This document shows, piece by piece, positions 46,407-57,789 of a stretch of 64,000 bases of DNA. The notes beneath the pieces were generated by a model that worked only from the letters and a program-made list of their open reading frames with translations, did no database searches and was not told the origin of the DNA. The stretch is from Orientallactaga sibirica. Lineage: Eukaryota; Chordata; Mammalia; Rodentia; Dipodidae. Numbering within the stretch: the stretch's first letter is position 1; each line of letters starts with the position of its first letter. The stretch is taken from contig JAEOAD010001942.1 of assembly GCA_036365145.1 (NCBI GenBank), forward strand, positions 186,001 to 250,000, written 5' to 3'. The translations under genes were made by a program, and so were the position numbers.

Positions 46407-47094
46407 AAGGTTTTGTGGACGCTGTATCACTGTGGGAAAAAACAGGTGAATGTTGCATATAGTAATTCCTGTCAAAATCCTCAGGCTCCACTCTTATGAT
46501 TTTGAGAGTGAAATCTTTCCCTGACCCACCATCACCAAACTAATCTGGGAACCAAGATACCTATTAGAAGCCTATGATTAGAAGCTGTGGAGGCTGACCT
46601 GCCTCCTGCATGTGTATTAATGGTTCTTTCCATCACTTTAGGCAAGGCTCTGGTGAGAGGGATGCTGGCTCTCCAAAGGTGAAGATTACAGAAAGTGGAG
46701 TCTGAGTCAATATAACATCACCACTGGATTAGAAAATCATGAAAGAAATGCAAACAAAGTGTAACATCAATCAGTTTGAATGTTTAACTATATTTATACT
46801 TCTAATTTAGCTAATTTCCAAACCTAACCCAGGAATTCAGCATACAGACTGTTTACTTTCTTTTTCAAGTTCATAGCAGAGAATGATTCTTTCAGACAGT
46901 TGTTCATTTTCACAGGTATAAATAGTGAACTCCCATTGCTGAAGAGGAACACATGTGCATGTAACAATGAGTTACACATGGGCAGCAGTGGAGTCAGAGT
47001 GCTCCCTCCCTTCTCCTTCTCCCTCCTCAACCCCCCAAGACTTATCAAGGATCCAGAGCATCAGCAGCCCCAGGAGCTGAGCAGGGTAGCTCGT
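46407..47094 (-). pseudogene. IGKV2-like pseudogene with short RSS spacer
   Basis: The V exon (about 46435-46728) has lost its AG acceptor (CTAATCCAG) and its framework frame. It keeps a C-rich YY-like end near CDR3. The leader (47046-47094) matches the AQLLGLLMLW pattern, but its start codon is ACG and its donor is AT. The heptamer is CACAGTG (46428-46434). The likely nonamer complement GGTTTTGTG (46409-46417) leaves a 10 bp spacer instead of 12. Start, splice and RSS are therefore all broken. Confidence 0.82.
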
Positions 47095-47109
47095 TCTGAG
47101 AAATTTAAC

Positions 47110-49790
47110 TGATGAGAACTGAGCACTCAATGCAGCAATAAATCTGAGCTTTTATTTCAGACATACAAGAGAAAGTCCTCCTTAGGGACAAATATGGAAA
47201 CCTCTGGAGTGTGCAGCAATGTGAAAAGAGCAAGGAGGAGAGTGAACAAAAGACTCTTGTGCTAGCCAAATGGCATAAAATTTCTTCTGCCTGGTAAAAA
47301 AAATAAAGAATGTCTCAGTTCTTACAAAGATTCTGAAATTTGTAATAATTGCTGAGTACTCCAAATGCCAATGAAGCTTCAATTCTCATTAAATCTTGAA
47401 TATTCAGGATTTTTAAACAAGGATGCTTTTCCTTAGTTTCTGAGGAGAAATAAGGTGAGATAAGTTTTCTGATAAAATTATGCAACTATTCATCTTAAAA
47501 TGTCAACACAACAGATAAAATAACATATGTTGTGATGACCAATTAAATTTCAAAGACTTCAACAGAAAAAATCCCTATGTAATATCTGCCCTATTTCATG
47601 TCACTGAGATCGATGCAATATTCTCCAAAACATGATCAGCCAGATATAAAAAAATACATGGATAATAACTGTGTGGGCTTAGTAAATTTTAATATAAAAA
47701 ACACTCAAACAGTTGTTAAAATTTTATTACCAAATTACCCCCTATCAAAATAAAATGCTATAGAACAATTAATTTTATCAAGTTTCAGGTAGTTTTTTCC
47801 CTTGTCTGTGTGTAGGTGCATTGGTAAGAAAAACTAGTATAATCTACTTCTTACAGCATCCAGTTGGGAATTAACATGCTATGACTATTCTGGAAATCAT
47901 TTAATATTCTTTTTTAGTGGATATATTTTTATGTGGATATACCCTTTTTCTATTATATACCTACTGATCAATAGGTTATAATGTTGTTCTCCTTTGATCA
48001 GTAATATGGAATACAGTATAAATATCTTATCTGGAGGTAAAACATTCCTTCCCATACTTTTTCTAGACCAAGACCACAGAAGAGAGACTGGAAAACTAAG
48101 CCACCTAAAGATTCCAAGCCCAATTTATCACTATCTTCAGTTGTATGGCAACTGTTCACTTATTGCTGACCAACAGTTCCATTGTCAAAAGGAAAGTTAC
48201 TGTGATGGTCTTTATCTCAGCTAAATATACTCAAGTTTTTTCACTTACATAAGCTTAAAAACAGACAAAGCAGATATCCAGTGGGCATGGCCCTTGATAA
48301 CTAACAGTTCTCTTCTGAATGATATTTTCCCCAAGTCATCCCCAGAAATCTTGTGCACAGAACTATATTTTGAAAGCTCACCTATGCTCTTCTAAGTTAA
48401 TTAAGAGTGTGTGATTTAACATAAGCTACATTTGTACAGGGAGTTTAAATACTGTTGTGTCTCTGACAATCTAGATTCCTACTTGATGCACCGCATCTCA
48501 ATGAGGTCATAGTGTCATCAGGGGACAGTCCTGCAACCCAGGCAGCAGTGCCTCACCTCTGTTATTCTTCCCCCAAAAACATCATTTCCAGCTTGTTTCA
48601 CATCTCAGTGAATGTCTGTCACACAGCTGAGTAATGAATTAACAATTGACATCTCCCATGTACCATTCATGTTTTTACTTCCTGCCATTTGTCTAAGGAC
48701 TTATGGGAAACAGTACACTTTATATTAGTATATATTGACTTAAATTGTGTTTGTATATGGGATACATTTTTAACCTCTGTAATTCTTACAGATTTAGTTC
48801 TGTATGCATATAACGTACTATAGAATTTTTTAATTCTATCTTTATCTCGTTCCTGCTTTTATCTCAATGAAAGTAATGATGTAGATTGAAATTTTACACT
48901 AGTTTAATTTTGAAGACTTGTACTCATGTAATTTTTTTTCCTTAAGTTTATTTTTGAATGTTGGCCCAAACTTGTATCCCAAGTATAAAACACACTTGGT
49001 CATTATGGATGATATTTTTAATGAGTTCTTGAATTTGGCTCATATGAATCTTGTAGAGAAGTTTTACATCTATGTTCATTAGGGGAATTAGTACGTAGTT
49101 TTCTTCTTATGTCTGTTGGTTTAGAAATCTGAATGATACTGGCATTAAGATTTATATCTGTGGGAATATTTCATTAAATGGAATTTTTAATCACCCATAT
49201 TATTTGAATAGAGATACACAGTGTGTAAGTAGAACAATAATATAATATTATTGAGGTGTCATTTATCCCTGCTAAGCTGGGAGTACAGCTCAATAGCTAA
49301 ACCCTTAACCAACATGATGCTTGGACCAGGATTAATCTCCAGCTTTATTCTGATTGTAGAATCTTTACAAACACAAATGCTGCATAGGCTCACTTCCCAT
49401 TAAACACAATCAGTCCTTCTACTGTAATAGTTTTTGTGATAAAGGAACAAGAATTATACAGGGTAAACTAAGGCATTAATTACTAAGGATGCAATTGGGA
49501 TGAAAATAATCTAGATAAACTAATAATTAGTATTGCAGCAACACAGAAATATAAAAGAGAAATATAAAAAGCCTAATAAAAATGAAGGGAGCCAATAAGG
49601 CATTTCTAACTAAAGGTAGAAAGTAAAAGAGAGAAGTTAAGAAATGCAATCAGAAATATTAAATCAATCCAAGCATTCAGGAGACTGAGACAGGGAGAAT
49701 TCCAAATCTGGAATAATAACATTTAGTACCCATGCCCTTATCTTGATCTAATTATTAGTAATATGAGAAACAGGGCATCTTTAATGGATG
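47110..49790. other. Intergenic, duplicated block 47.98-48.9 kb, no gene
   Basis: The middle matches 8.08-8.9 kb (AATCTAGATT...TTGATGC, CAGTCCTGCAACCCAGGCAG). Flanks are AT-rich with no V signal. Confidence 0.55.
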
Positions 49791-49794
49791 CATA

Positions 49795-50290
49795 ACATTT
49801 TTTATTTATTTTAATTTTCCATTCATGTTGGTGCCTCCAGTAGCCTCCTCCCTGACCTCCCCCTTCCAAAGTGACCCTCCTCATTGTGGGTTGTGCATTG
49901 TGGGAGTAGACAACAGTTATGGGGGAGAGGCAAAGTCTCTGTGTATAATGACCCAACTGTGGCTCTAACACTCTTTCTACCCCCTCTTCCGTGAATTTCC
50001 CTGAGCCATGTTGGGTTCATTTTAGTGCTACTTCAGTGATGAGGTCTTGGGAGCCTCTGTGTCTCTGGATATCTGGCTTAGTAGGAGTTGAATGTTCTCT
50101 GTGTCTATCTCCTTCAGCCTTATGCTGGTGTTGGGTTCATCAAGAAAGCTACACTCTTGCCCATTTTGCCTTTACTCTATGGTTTCAGCTGGGGCCCTGG
50201 TGAGGTGCTATAGGCTGATCCTCCCTTCAGGTTCATCGTCCATCTGAAAAACAGAAGCAAATTCTCCAACGGGGAGAGAAGTTAGTACCA
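49795..50290 (-). mobile_element. L1 3' UTR, minus
   Basis: The complement of the family 3' UTR, with GTTGGTGCCTCC near one end and CCATGTTGGGTTCATTTTAG inside. The same block in plus orientation at 58.86-59.1 kb follows ORF2 sequence, which supports the L1 call. Confidence 0.75.
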
Positions 50291-50299
50291 GATAGATGG

Positions 50300-50505
50300 A
50301 ATGGCCTAAGGACACATATTCAATATCTCTCTAGATCTCACATAAGCCAGATGAACAAAGGTGAGGCAAGTGCAAGGTTGTGCGTGCCCACTAGGGGGCA
50401 CAAGTGTCTGGAGCTCAATTGTAGTGGCTGAGACCTTGGCATAACAATTCTCTCTCTCTCCCTCCCTCCTCCTCCTCTCTCTCTCTTTACAATTAAAAAG
50501 CCCCC
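50300..50505 (+). repeat. B2-like SINE, diverged, with CTCF-like motif
   Basis: ACATAAGCCAGATGAACAAA body, and CCACTAGGGGGCA at 50388-50400, a near-perfect CTCF core. TC-rich tail. Confidence 0.75.
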
Positions 50506-50547
50506 CCCCATAAAAAAGGATAGTCCCAGACAGCTTCACTGCTAATT

Positions 50548-50707
50548 TTTTTTTTTTTTTTTTTGGTTTTCAAAGTAGGGTCTCACTCTAGCCCAGGATG
50601 ACCTGGCATTCACTCTGTATTCTCAGCGTGGCCTCAAACTCACGGCAATCCTCCTACCTCTGCCTCCCAAGTGCTGGGATTAATGGCATGACCCCGCCAC
50701 CACACCC
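50548..50707 (-). repeat. B1-like SINE, minus
   Basis: It sits between near-identical flanks CTTCACTGCTAATTT and CTTCACTGTTGATTT, a target duplication within L1 ORF2. Confidence 0.87.
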
Positions 50708-50789
50708 TTCACTGTTGATTTCTACCAAATATTTATTGAAGAACTAAAACCAATTTTTCTCAAGTTATTCTACACAATTGAAAAGAAGG

Positions 50790-50955
50790 GAGCAGGACAT
50801 GTTGGCACAAGCCTTTAATCCCAGCACTTGGGAGCAGAGGTAGGAGAATCGCTGTGAGGTCGAGGCCACCCTGAGACTATATAGTGAATGCCAGGCAGCC
50901 TGGGTTAGTGCAAGACCCTACCTCCCAAAACCAAAAAAAAAAAAAAAAAGGGAGG
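50790..50955 (+). repeat. B1-like SINE, plus
   Basis: CAAGCCTTTAATCCCAGCAC to an 18 bp A run. Confidence 0.85.
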
Positions 50956-51327
50956 CCAGCATTACATTAATTCCAAAACTATACTGAGAGACTGAGACAC
51001 AATAAGAACTTAGATGCAAAAACTCTCAATAAAACTCTTGCAAACAATTCAAAAACACATCAACAGTAAATGGTGCAGGATAAACTGGGAAGTCATATGT
51101 AGAAGACTGAATTTGGACTCCTTCCTCTCACTTTGCATAAAATTCAAGTCAAAATGGATCAAGGATCTGAATATAAAGCATGAAATTCCAAATCAACTAG
51201 AGAAAAATGTAGGGGACTACGCCAAGATATTAGTATAGGGAAAGACTTTCTGAATGACTCTCCAGTAGCCCGGGGAATTAGGCAAACACTCATCAACTAG
51301 GACCTCCTGAAATTAAAAGGTGATTGC

Positions 51328-51540
51328 AGGGGCTAGAGAGATTGCTCAGTGGTTAAGGCTCTTGCCTGCATTGCCTAATGACCTATGTTCAGTTCCCCAG
51401 TACCCACACAAAGCTATATGCCCAAAGTGGCATATGCATCTGGAGCTTGCAGTGATTGGAGGCCCTGACACTATTCTTTCTGTTGGTCTCTCTTCCCTCT
51501 ATCTCTCTCTACTTGCCAATAAGTACTGTTTAATTATTGT
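51328..51540 (+). repeat. B2-like SINE, plus
   Basis: Head GGGGCTAGAGAGATTGCTCA inside L1 ORF2; the tail lacks a clear poly(A). Confidence 0.78.
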
Positions 51541-51744
51541 ACATATAAGCAATACATTCATAGAGTCAATATGCAACCTACTGAATGGGAGAAAATCCTC
51601 ACCAGCTATAATTTTGACAAAGGGTTAGTATCTACAATCTACAAATAACTCACAAACCTAAATAATAAAAAAATCAAGCACCTCACTCAAAAAAAATGGA
51701 TTAGGGAATTAAACATAGAATTCTCAAAGGAAGAAATACCGGGC

Positions 51745-51990
51745 ATTGTTAAGTCATGGATATCCAGGCCAGTTGTGCCTGGAAGACTGCCTTGTAAGCA
51801 TTCCTACCCTTCCTTTTGGTCTTATATTCTTTCTGCCACCTCTTCTGCAATGGACCCTGAGCCTTGGAGGGTGTGATAGAGATGGTTCAGTGCTGGACAC
51901 TCTTCTGTCACTTCTTCTCAGCACTATAGTGCCTTTTGAGTTATCCCTGAGGTCACCACCATCTGAAAATAGAAGCTGCTCTAACCCAAA
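51745..51990 (-). mobile_element. L1 3' UTR fragment, minus
   Basis: GTCATGGATATCCAGGCCAG and CCTTGTAAGCATTCCTACCC match the 25.7 and 30.3 kb copies. Confidence 0.6.
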
Positions 51991-51999
51991 AGGGAGAGT

Positions 52000-53300
52000 A
52001 GCATTAATATATGAGTAAGAACATTAACAGAAGTGCTTTTGGGGAAGTTTGGTGGGCATAATATACGCATTTATTGGACACCAGTAGGTGTTACACCCCT
52101 AGAGCTCATGACCTCTCCCATCATAGGTTTTCAGTACCAGGCATATATTCCTCCTCTAAAGTCAGCCTCCAGTCCAATTACTAAGTGGTTGGTTTCCCCC
52201 ATAATAGACCTGTCACTATTTCATGAGAGGGGGGTTCTTTCTTGCTACTACTGCTTGTGAGCTTCCAGATTCTCCTGGCTCAACTTCCCGTTGCAGTACA
52301 TATGAGAAGTGCCACACTTTGCATTCAGTTTACTGGGCTCTGAGGTGGATATACAAGCAAGCAGCTTTAAATGCTGTGCCATGCCCTAGCTTCCTCCTTT
52401 ACATTTTAATAAGGAAATATAATGAAACCATTCTTCCATAGTTTCAATTTATCATCAAACTTACAAAACTACCTTCTGTTACCATTTAGTTGCCCTGATG
52501 AAAGAACTCTTACTAAGGATATGAGAATCCTTTATTGAAGTATTTGATGCTATTCCTAGACCTGGTAAGAGAGGATTCAGTCTCCTTTCCTATTCTAGCT
52601 AGATAGAATTTTCCTTTCCCCAAATATTATCTAGAAATGTATACTTGTTTACCTGATGAGCCAGTTTTTCAAATGAAGAGCTAAGTATATGCAATAGACT
52701 TTCTTTAAATCTCAAATTTCTGTATTAGCAAACAGGAATTTAAATATTAACATGTGTTGATAATCCTCTATAATTCAGATGTTTGTGGATATAATGACCT
52801 CACTCTGCCGCACACCTGAACTCAAAGCAACTGAAACATAAGTCCACAGGATCTGCAGACAATTCAGTTCCCAGATAAACATTGTTTGCTCCCCACTTTT
52901 CCTTCACCATACTTGTTATGCATAAATAAAATAATTATACACACTCAACAAGAACTTTGAAGGTTTTTTCCTAACAAACAGAAAATTTACTCTTACCTAG
53001 ATTGTTGACAACCTCTGTGACATAGAGGAAGGAGTACTACTGTTGTCTGGACTGTTGAGAAGGACTGTCATCTGGATGAGCTTACAATCAAGTTTACTGG
53101 GGGATAATGAAGAAATAAATGTGCCTGAGGCAAGAAAACTATTACCTGCAGTTTCTGAGACAGTGTTCCCTAGGTGAGCTGACAACCATTGTCAACTGTG
53201 GAATATTATAAATCTGTTTCTGGTATTACCTGACATGGATTGATCCCTGTTTAATTTAGAACCACTTTAATTTGTTTTATATTGCATATACATTTATTTT
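52000..53300. other. Intergenic, no gene recognised
   Basis: Mixed composition with no V exon, RSS or repeat family that I can assign. Confidence 0.5.
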
Positions 53301-53309
53301 TGAGTGAGT

Positions 53310-54900
53310 TTTTTTAATTTTAATTTTCCATTCATGTTGGTGCCTCCCGTAGCATCCTCCCTGTCCTCCCCCCTCCAAAGGGACCCTCCTCATAGGGGAA
53401 TGTGGGTCATGCATTACAAGGGTAGCCAACAGTTATGGGGGAGGCAAAGTCTCTGAGCATAATGACCCAACTTGTCGCTCTAACTCTTTTTCTGCCCCCT
53501 CTTCCGCAGATTTCCCTGTGCCATGTTGGGTTCATTTTAGTTCTACTTCAGTGATGAGGTCTTCGGAGCCTCTGTGTCTCTGGATATCTGGCTTAGTAGG
53601 AGTTGAATGTTCTCTGTGTTTATCTCCTTCAGCCGTGTTCTAGTGTCGTGATCACCAAGAAAGCTGCACTCTTGCCCATTTCCCCCATTACTGTATGGTT
53701 TCAGCTGGAGCCCTAGTGAGGTATGATAGGCTAATCCCCCTTCAGGTTTGGCATCCATCTGAAAAAGAGAAGCAAATTCTCCAATGGAGAGAGAAGTCTA
53801 TCCCAGACAGATGTGATGGCCATTATTATTTTAGAGAGAATTTCATATGCATAGGCCCTCTTCTAGCCCACAATTGGTGGAAGCTTGATATTGGAGACTG
53901 AGCTCATTTTTTGGACATGGTTTTGACTTGGTTCCCAGTTCCAGCTATGAGTTCCATTCCATGGAGTGGATCTGTTAGCCAAATCAAGAGCAGTTGGTTA
54001 CCCACCACGGCTGTGTGTCACTATTGCACTTGTTTGAGCATCATATCAGGTTGTTTGCTGCTGAGTAGCTTAGACTCCAATGTTTTGGTCATGAAGTGAT
54101 GTTGTATTTTGTCAAAGCCTTTTCTGCATGTATTGAAATGATCATGTGGTTTTTGTTTACGCTTGTTTATGTGGTGTATTACATTGACAGATTTCCATAT
54201 GTTGAACCACCCCTGTGTACCAGGGATGAAGCATACTTGATCAAGGTGGATAATGCTTTTGATGTACTATTGAATTCGGTTTGCAAGGATTTTGTTCAGG
54301 ATCTTTGTGTCTAAGTTCATCAGGGAAATAGGCCTATAATTTTCTTTTCTTGTGGCATCTCTGCCTGGTTTTGGAATTAGGGTGATGCTAGCTTCATAAA
54401 AGGAGTTGGGAATCTTTCCCTGTTCTCCGATTGTGTGGCACAGTTTGAGAAAAATTAGTTTCTGTTCTTCCATGAAGGCTTTATAGAATTCAGCTCAGAA
54501 GCCATCTGAGCCTGAACTCTTCTTTTGGGGGATGTGTTTGATTACCTTTTTCAATCTCAAAGGGTGTGATAGGTTTGTTTAAGAGATTAATCTGCTCTGG
54601 ATTTAGCTTTGGTAGGTGGTATGTGTCCAGGAATTCATCCATTTCCTCCATATTCTCCTGTTTTGTGGAGTAGAGGTTTTTGAAATAAGTACTGCTGATT
54701 GTCCCTATTTCACTTACGTCTGTTGTGATCTCTCCTTTTTCATTTGTAATTTTGTTAGTTTGAAGCATTTTTTTTCGTTTGATCAAACTGGCCAGGGGTG
54801 TATCAATCTTGTTGATTTTTTCATATAACCAGTTCTTTGTTTCATCAATTTTCTTAATTGTCTTCTTTGTTTCCAATTCATTAAATTTCTACTTTGATCT
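53310..54900 (-). mobile_element. L1 3' UTR plus ORF2 RT fragment, minus
   Basis: The 3' UTR block (53310-53800) has the same strings as 49.8 kb. Upstream in the element, 54267-54473 encodes an RT-domain piece with [16 protein letters not shown] and [11 protein letters not shown]. 54490-54876 encodes NWLYEKINKIDTPLA, the region before RT. A frameshift lies between them, and an internal deletion joins ORF2 to the UTR. No intact endonuclease or ORF1 is present. It is a dead fragment. Confidence 0.85.
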
Positions 54901-54904
54901 TAAT

Positions 54905-55490
54905 TATTTCTTTCCATCTGAAGTTGAGTTATGCATGGTTATGTATGAGGCTGAAAGTCAACGTTGGGCTGCTACATCTATATTAATTTGCATAAGGCCC
55001 TTTAAACAATATCACAACGTGGTAGTTGGAAATTGAGTGGAGCTTTTCTCAAAGAAAGATATTACATAAGAGATAAGTCCACACCCCATAAAGGGCACAG
55101 TCTCATCATTTGATTCTTCTTTTGTGAAACTGAGTTCATAGGAGTAGCGCACTAATTCCTTATTATGGTAATCTACCAATAACTTAAGAATATTCTAGTA
55201 GAATATCACTTAAATGTTTTAACAGCTCTTACCACTGCCACAGTGTAGACCATTCAACACAATTGAGATGGATATCAGACAAACTATATCCAAACCACAG
55301 TAGTAAGTCATTAAAGAGATAGGTGCAAGCCATTATGGAGTGATATGAATATCGTATGGTATGAATTTAGCATGTTTTATTTTCTTTTTTACAATTAAAA
55401 AACCATCAAGTAGAGTTATATTGGAGCTTATCCTCCTCACATATGAAGGCAGGAAATCCCTGAGCTTTGGATTGCTATGATGGAAGTGAT
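54905..55490. other. Intergenic, no gene
   Basis: No V or repeat signal is recognised. Confidence 0.5.
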
Positions 55491-55499
55491 GATGCCAAG

Positions 55500-56030
55500 T
55501 GTATTAGTCAGGGTTCTCTAGAGGAACAGAACTGCTAGAATGAATTATTTTAAAAATGGAATTTATTGGATTAGTTTACAGTAATCCAATAGCAGTTGCA
55601 GGTCTGAGAACCAAGGAACCCGGTAGCTGCTCAATCCTTGTGGCCAGATGCCTCAGCAGTCATAATCCGGCACTGAAGGTCTGGAGGCTTCCTGAGGAGC
55701 TGCTGGATTTCAATCCAGTCAGGTCTTCATTTGATGCTAGTCTTCAGTCCATGCTGGTCTCAATCCATGCTGCAAGGCAACAAGCAGCTCCCAGCTCCCA
55801 CAGCCAAGTAGAAGAAAGGGGCTCTTTTCACCTAGAGCTTCTTTATAAAGTTCCCATCTGAGAGGGGCTGCCTACTTTGGGGGAAAGGCTTTCTCTGGGG
55901 GAAGGACTTCCTCCTTCAGTTAATCCTTCCTGGAAGCAACCTCAGAGACCCACCCAAAAGGGATTTCTGTGGATTACTAAACAGATCAAGTTGACAACAC
56001 CTTAAAGATCACACCAAATAATCATCAACA
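55500..56030. repeat. Interspersed repeat beginning TATTAGTCAGGGTTCTC
   Basis: The start string TATTAGTCAGGGTTCTCTAG and the end AAGTTGACAACACC resemble a widespread mammalian repeat whose name I cannot fix (an LTR or a DNA transposon). An open frame of about 100 codons inside it is fortuitous. Confidence 0.5.
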
Positions 56031-56448
56031 GAGCAAGGAGCCTTGTTTGGCTGGAGATAATTTCTTCATACACCATGACTCTGATGTTTGTCTGGTTGTG
56101 TGATTATTACTCTTCCACTTCACACCATTATATCTAAGAAACATATTTAGAAGATATTCTGCCATCGGTCATATGGAAAGACACCAATGAAACTCACTGT
56201 GAGCTTTCTTGAACTTCTGAAATTGTGTCATAATGAGTGATCCTTGTCCTTATTGTAATGTAACAAGGAAAGCAGGTACTGAGATGGGAATTAGGCAAAA
56301 TAACATGTTGCCGTTTACACACAAGAGCAGTAAAGCCTTTAGACCCAAAGAGAACAACATTTTTTTTTGTTTGTTTGTTTCACATTGCTGGCCTGGCTTG
56401 AGACTTCTGGGAAATCTGAACCCTTGCTTTCATGTCCAGGGCATACTT

Positions 56449-56456
56449 ATTTGCAT
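56449..56456 (+). promoter_or_regulatory. Perfect octamer of plus-strand IGKV1-like pseudogene
   Basis: ATTTGCAT, 92 bp upstream of the leader ATG at 56548, at the same spacing as in the intact minus-strand genes. No CAGCAGAGGGAGAC block was seen upstream. Confidence 0.8.
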
Positions 56457-56547
56457 GTGTCCAGAGCACAGCCCACTTCCACAAGCACTGCTTAATATGC
56501 TGATCACATTTTTGCAAGAGTCTGTTCCCCCAAAACAAAGAAAGGAG

Positions 56548-57005
56548 ATGAGGGTCCCCACTCAGCTGCTGGGTCTCCCATTGCTTTGGCTCCCAGGTTG
56601 AGGAAGGACAACACTGGAAATTTCCTTAACCCAGTGTGGTCAGTGTTGCTTACTTCTTTAGGCAATTTCTTCTGTAATATGCTACTGTGCAGGTCCTTGT
56701 GTTGTTCAATATCAGGGGCCGGATGTGACATCTGGATGATGCAGACTCCATCCTCTCTGTCTGCATCTTGAGGAGACACAGTCACCATGAGTTGCCATGC
56801 TACTGAAGACATTGGTAACAGGTTAGCTTGGTATAAACAGAAACCAGGCAAAGCTCCTAAACTCCTGATCTATGATGCAAACAAATTGAAAGAAGTTCCA
56901 CCAAGGTTCAGTGGCAGTGAATCTGGGGCAGAGGCTTCTCTTACCATCAGCAGCCTGGAGCCTAAAGATGTTGCAACTTATTACTGCCAACAAGATTATA
57001 AGTAA
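56548..57005 (+). pseudogene. IGKV1-like pseudogene, plus strand
   Basis: The leader exon 56548-56596 encodes MRVPTQLLGLPLLWLP, with a weak donor GTTGAG. The V exon starts at 56716 after AG and reads GAGCDIWMMQTPSSLSAS, then a TGA stop (56769-56771). It goes on in frame as [20 protein letters not shown], a [16 protein letters not shown] framework 2, [17 protein letters not shown] and YYCQQDYK. A second stop, TAA, lies in CDR3 at 57003-57005. Cys23, Trp35 and Cys88 are present. The leader and CxA-DI pattern resemble human IGKV1 and mouse IGKV12-type genes. It has an intact promoter octamer but cannot be translated through. Confidence 0.9.
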
Positions 57006-57030
57006 ATTCCCCCACCACCACCACCACCTC

Positions 57031-57058
57031 TACTGTAATACAAGTCATAACAAAAACT
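57031..57058 (+). promoter_or_regulatory. Degenerate 12-RSS of IGKV1-like pseudogene
   Basis: Nonamer ACAAAAACT (57050-57058) is good, and the 12 bp spacer ATACAAGTCATA is kept. The heptamer position (57031-57037) reads TACTGTA instead of CACAGTG. A (CCA)n run at 57012-57027 separates it from the exon. Confidence 0.75.
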
Positions 57059-57059
57059 A

Positions 57060-57785
57060 CCAAGGAAAGCAGAAGTGAGAGATTGGGCTGCCCTGGCTGC
57101 TCCTCCTGGTGTCATCAACTGCTACAAACGTTTCTTGTGCCACCAGAACTTGAAATGATGCTATCTTTTTGTAGAAAGGTTTAATGTACCCATTCTGCAT
57201 TCTTTTAGTCTTCTTTGCCCCTAAAAACTGAAATACCTGTGTTTTTCCTGATTAACAAAGCAATCAGGTCATTATACTTAAGCTGTCTTCATTTTGATGT
57301 CCTTGTGGGTCATACAGAGAAATAGAAGTCACTGCAAATTTTCTAAGGAGGAATAGCTTAAAGGTATAGAAATGGGTCTTTAGACTTTAATTGCCCTATG
57401 GTATCTTGTTGTCAGGAATACTGATACTTAAAAGAGGGATCTTCAGTCTCCAATAGCAGCACACGGTCTCTGTGATAGTCTATCTAATCCTTTGACCCAC
57501 AGAATTGTTTAAGAAGCCTAAGGGAAGGGCTGTGCATAGTTACAGCTGCCTTTAGCTCCTGAAGTAAACATTCTATGTCCTCACCTCAAGCTATGTGTCT
57601 GCTTTCCTCTACTGGTACAAATTCATGAAAGGGCCTCAAATAGAACAATCTGTAGGCCACCACAGGAGAATGGGGATTATGATCATCTATCAGTGAATAT
57701 CGTTGTTTCAAAATGAAATGTCTCTTATAAATGTATTTGATCATTTAGCACCCGTTTTTTGTGCTATTTAAAACTGTGTATCCTT
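57060..57785. other. Intergenic 3' of plus-strand pseudogene
   Basis: AAGGAAAGCAGAAGTGAGAG and GCTGCTCCTCCTGGTGTCAT just after the RSS resemble the 3' flanks of the other V genes here. Otherwise no gene is seen. Confidence 0.5.
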
Positions 57786-57789
57786 CAGA

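Larger units (their letters stand above)
50500..51740 (+). mobile_element. L1 ORF2 fragment, plus, interrupted by three SINEs
   Basis: Pieces translate as FYQ-FIEELKPIFLKLFY (about 50717 onward), then ASITLIPK (about 50955) and FKSKWIKDLNIKHEI (about 51140). A later piece reads TEWEKILTS-like (51580-51620). B1 copies (50548-50707 minus, 50790-50955 plus) and a B2-like SINE (51328-51540) interrupt them. The order fits the RT to C-terminal part of ORF2. It has many stops. Confidence 0.75.

Noticed and set aside
55556..55861. 101-codon open frame
   Set aside because: It lies inside an interspersed repeat and has no domain, codon bias or start context.
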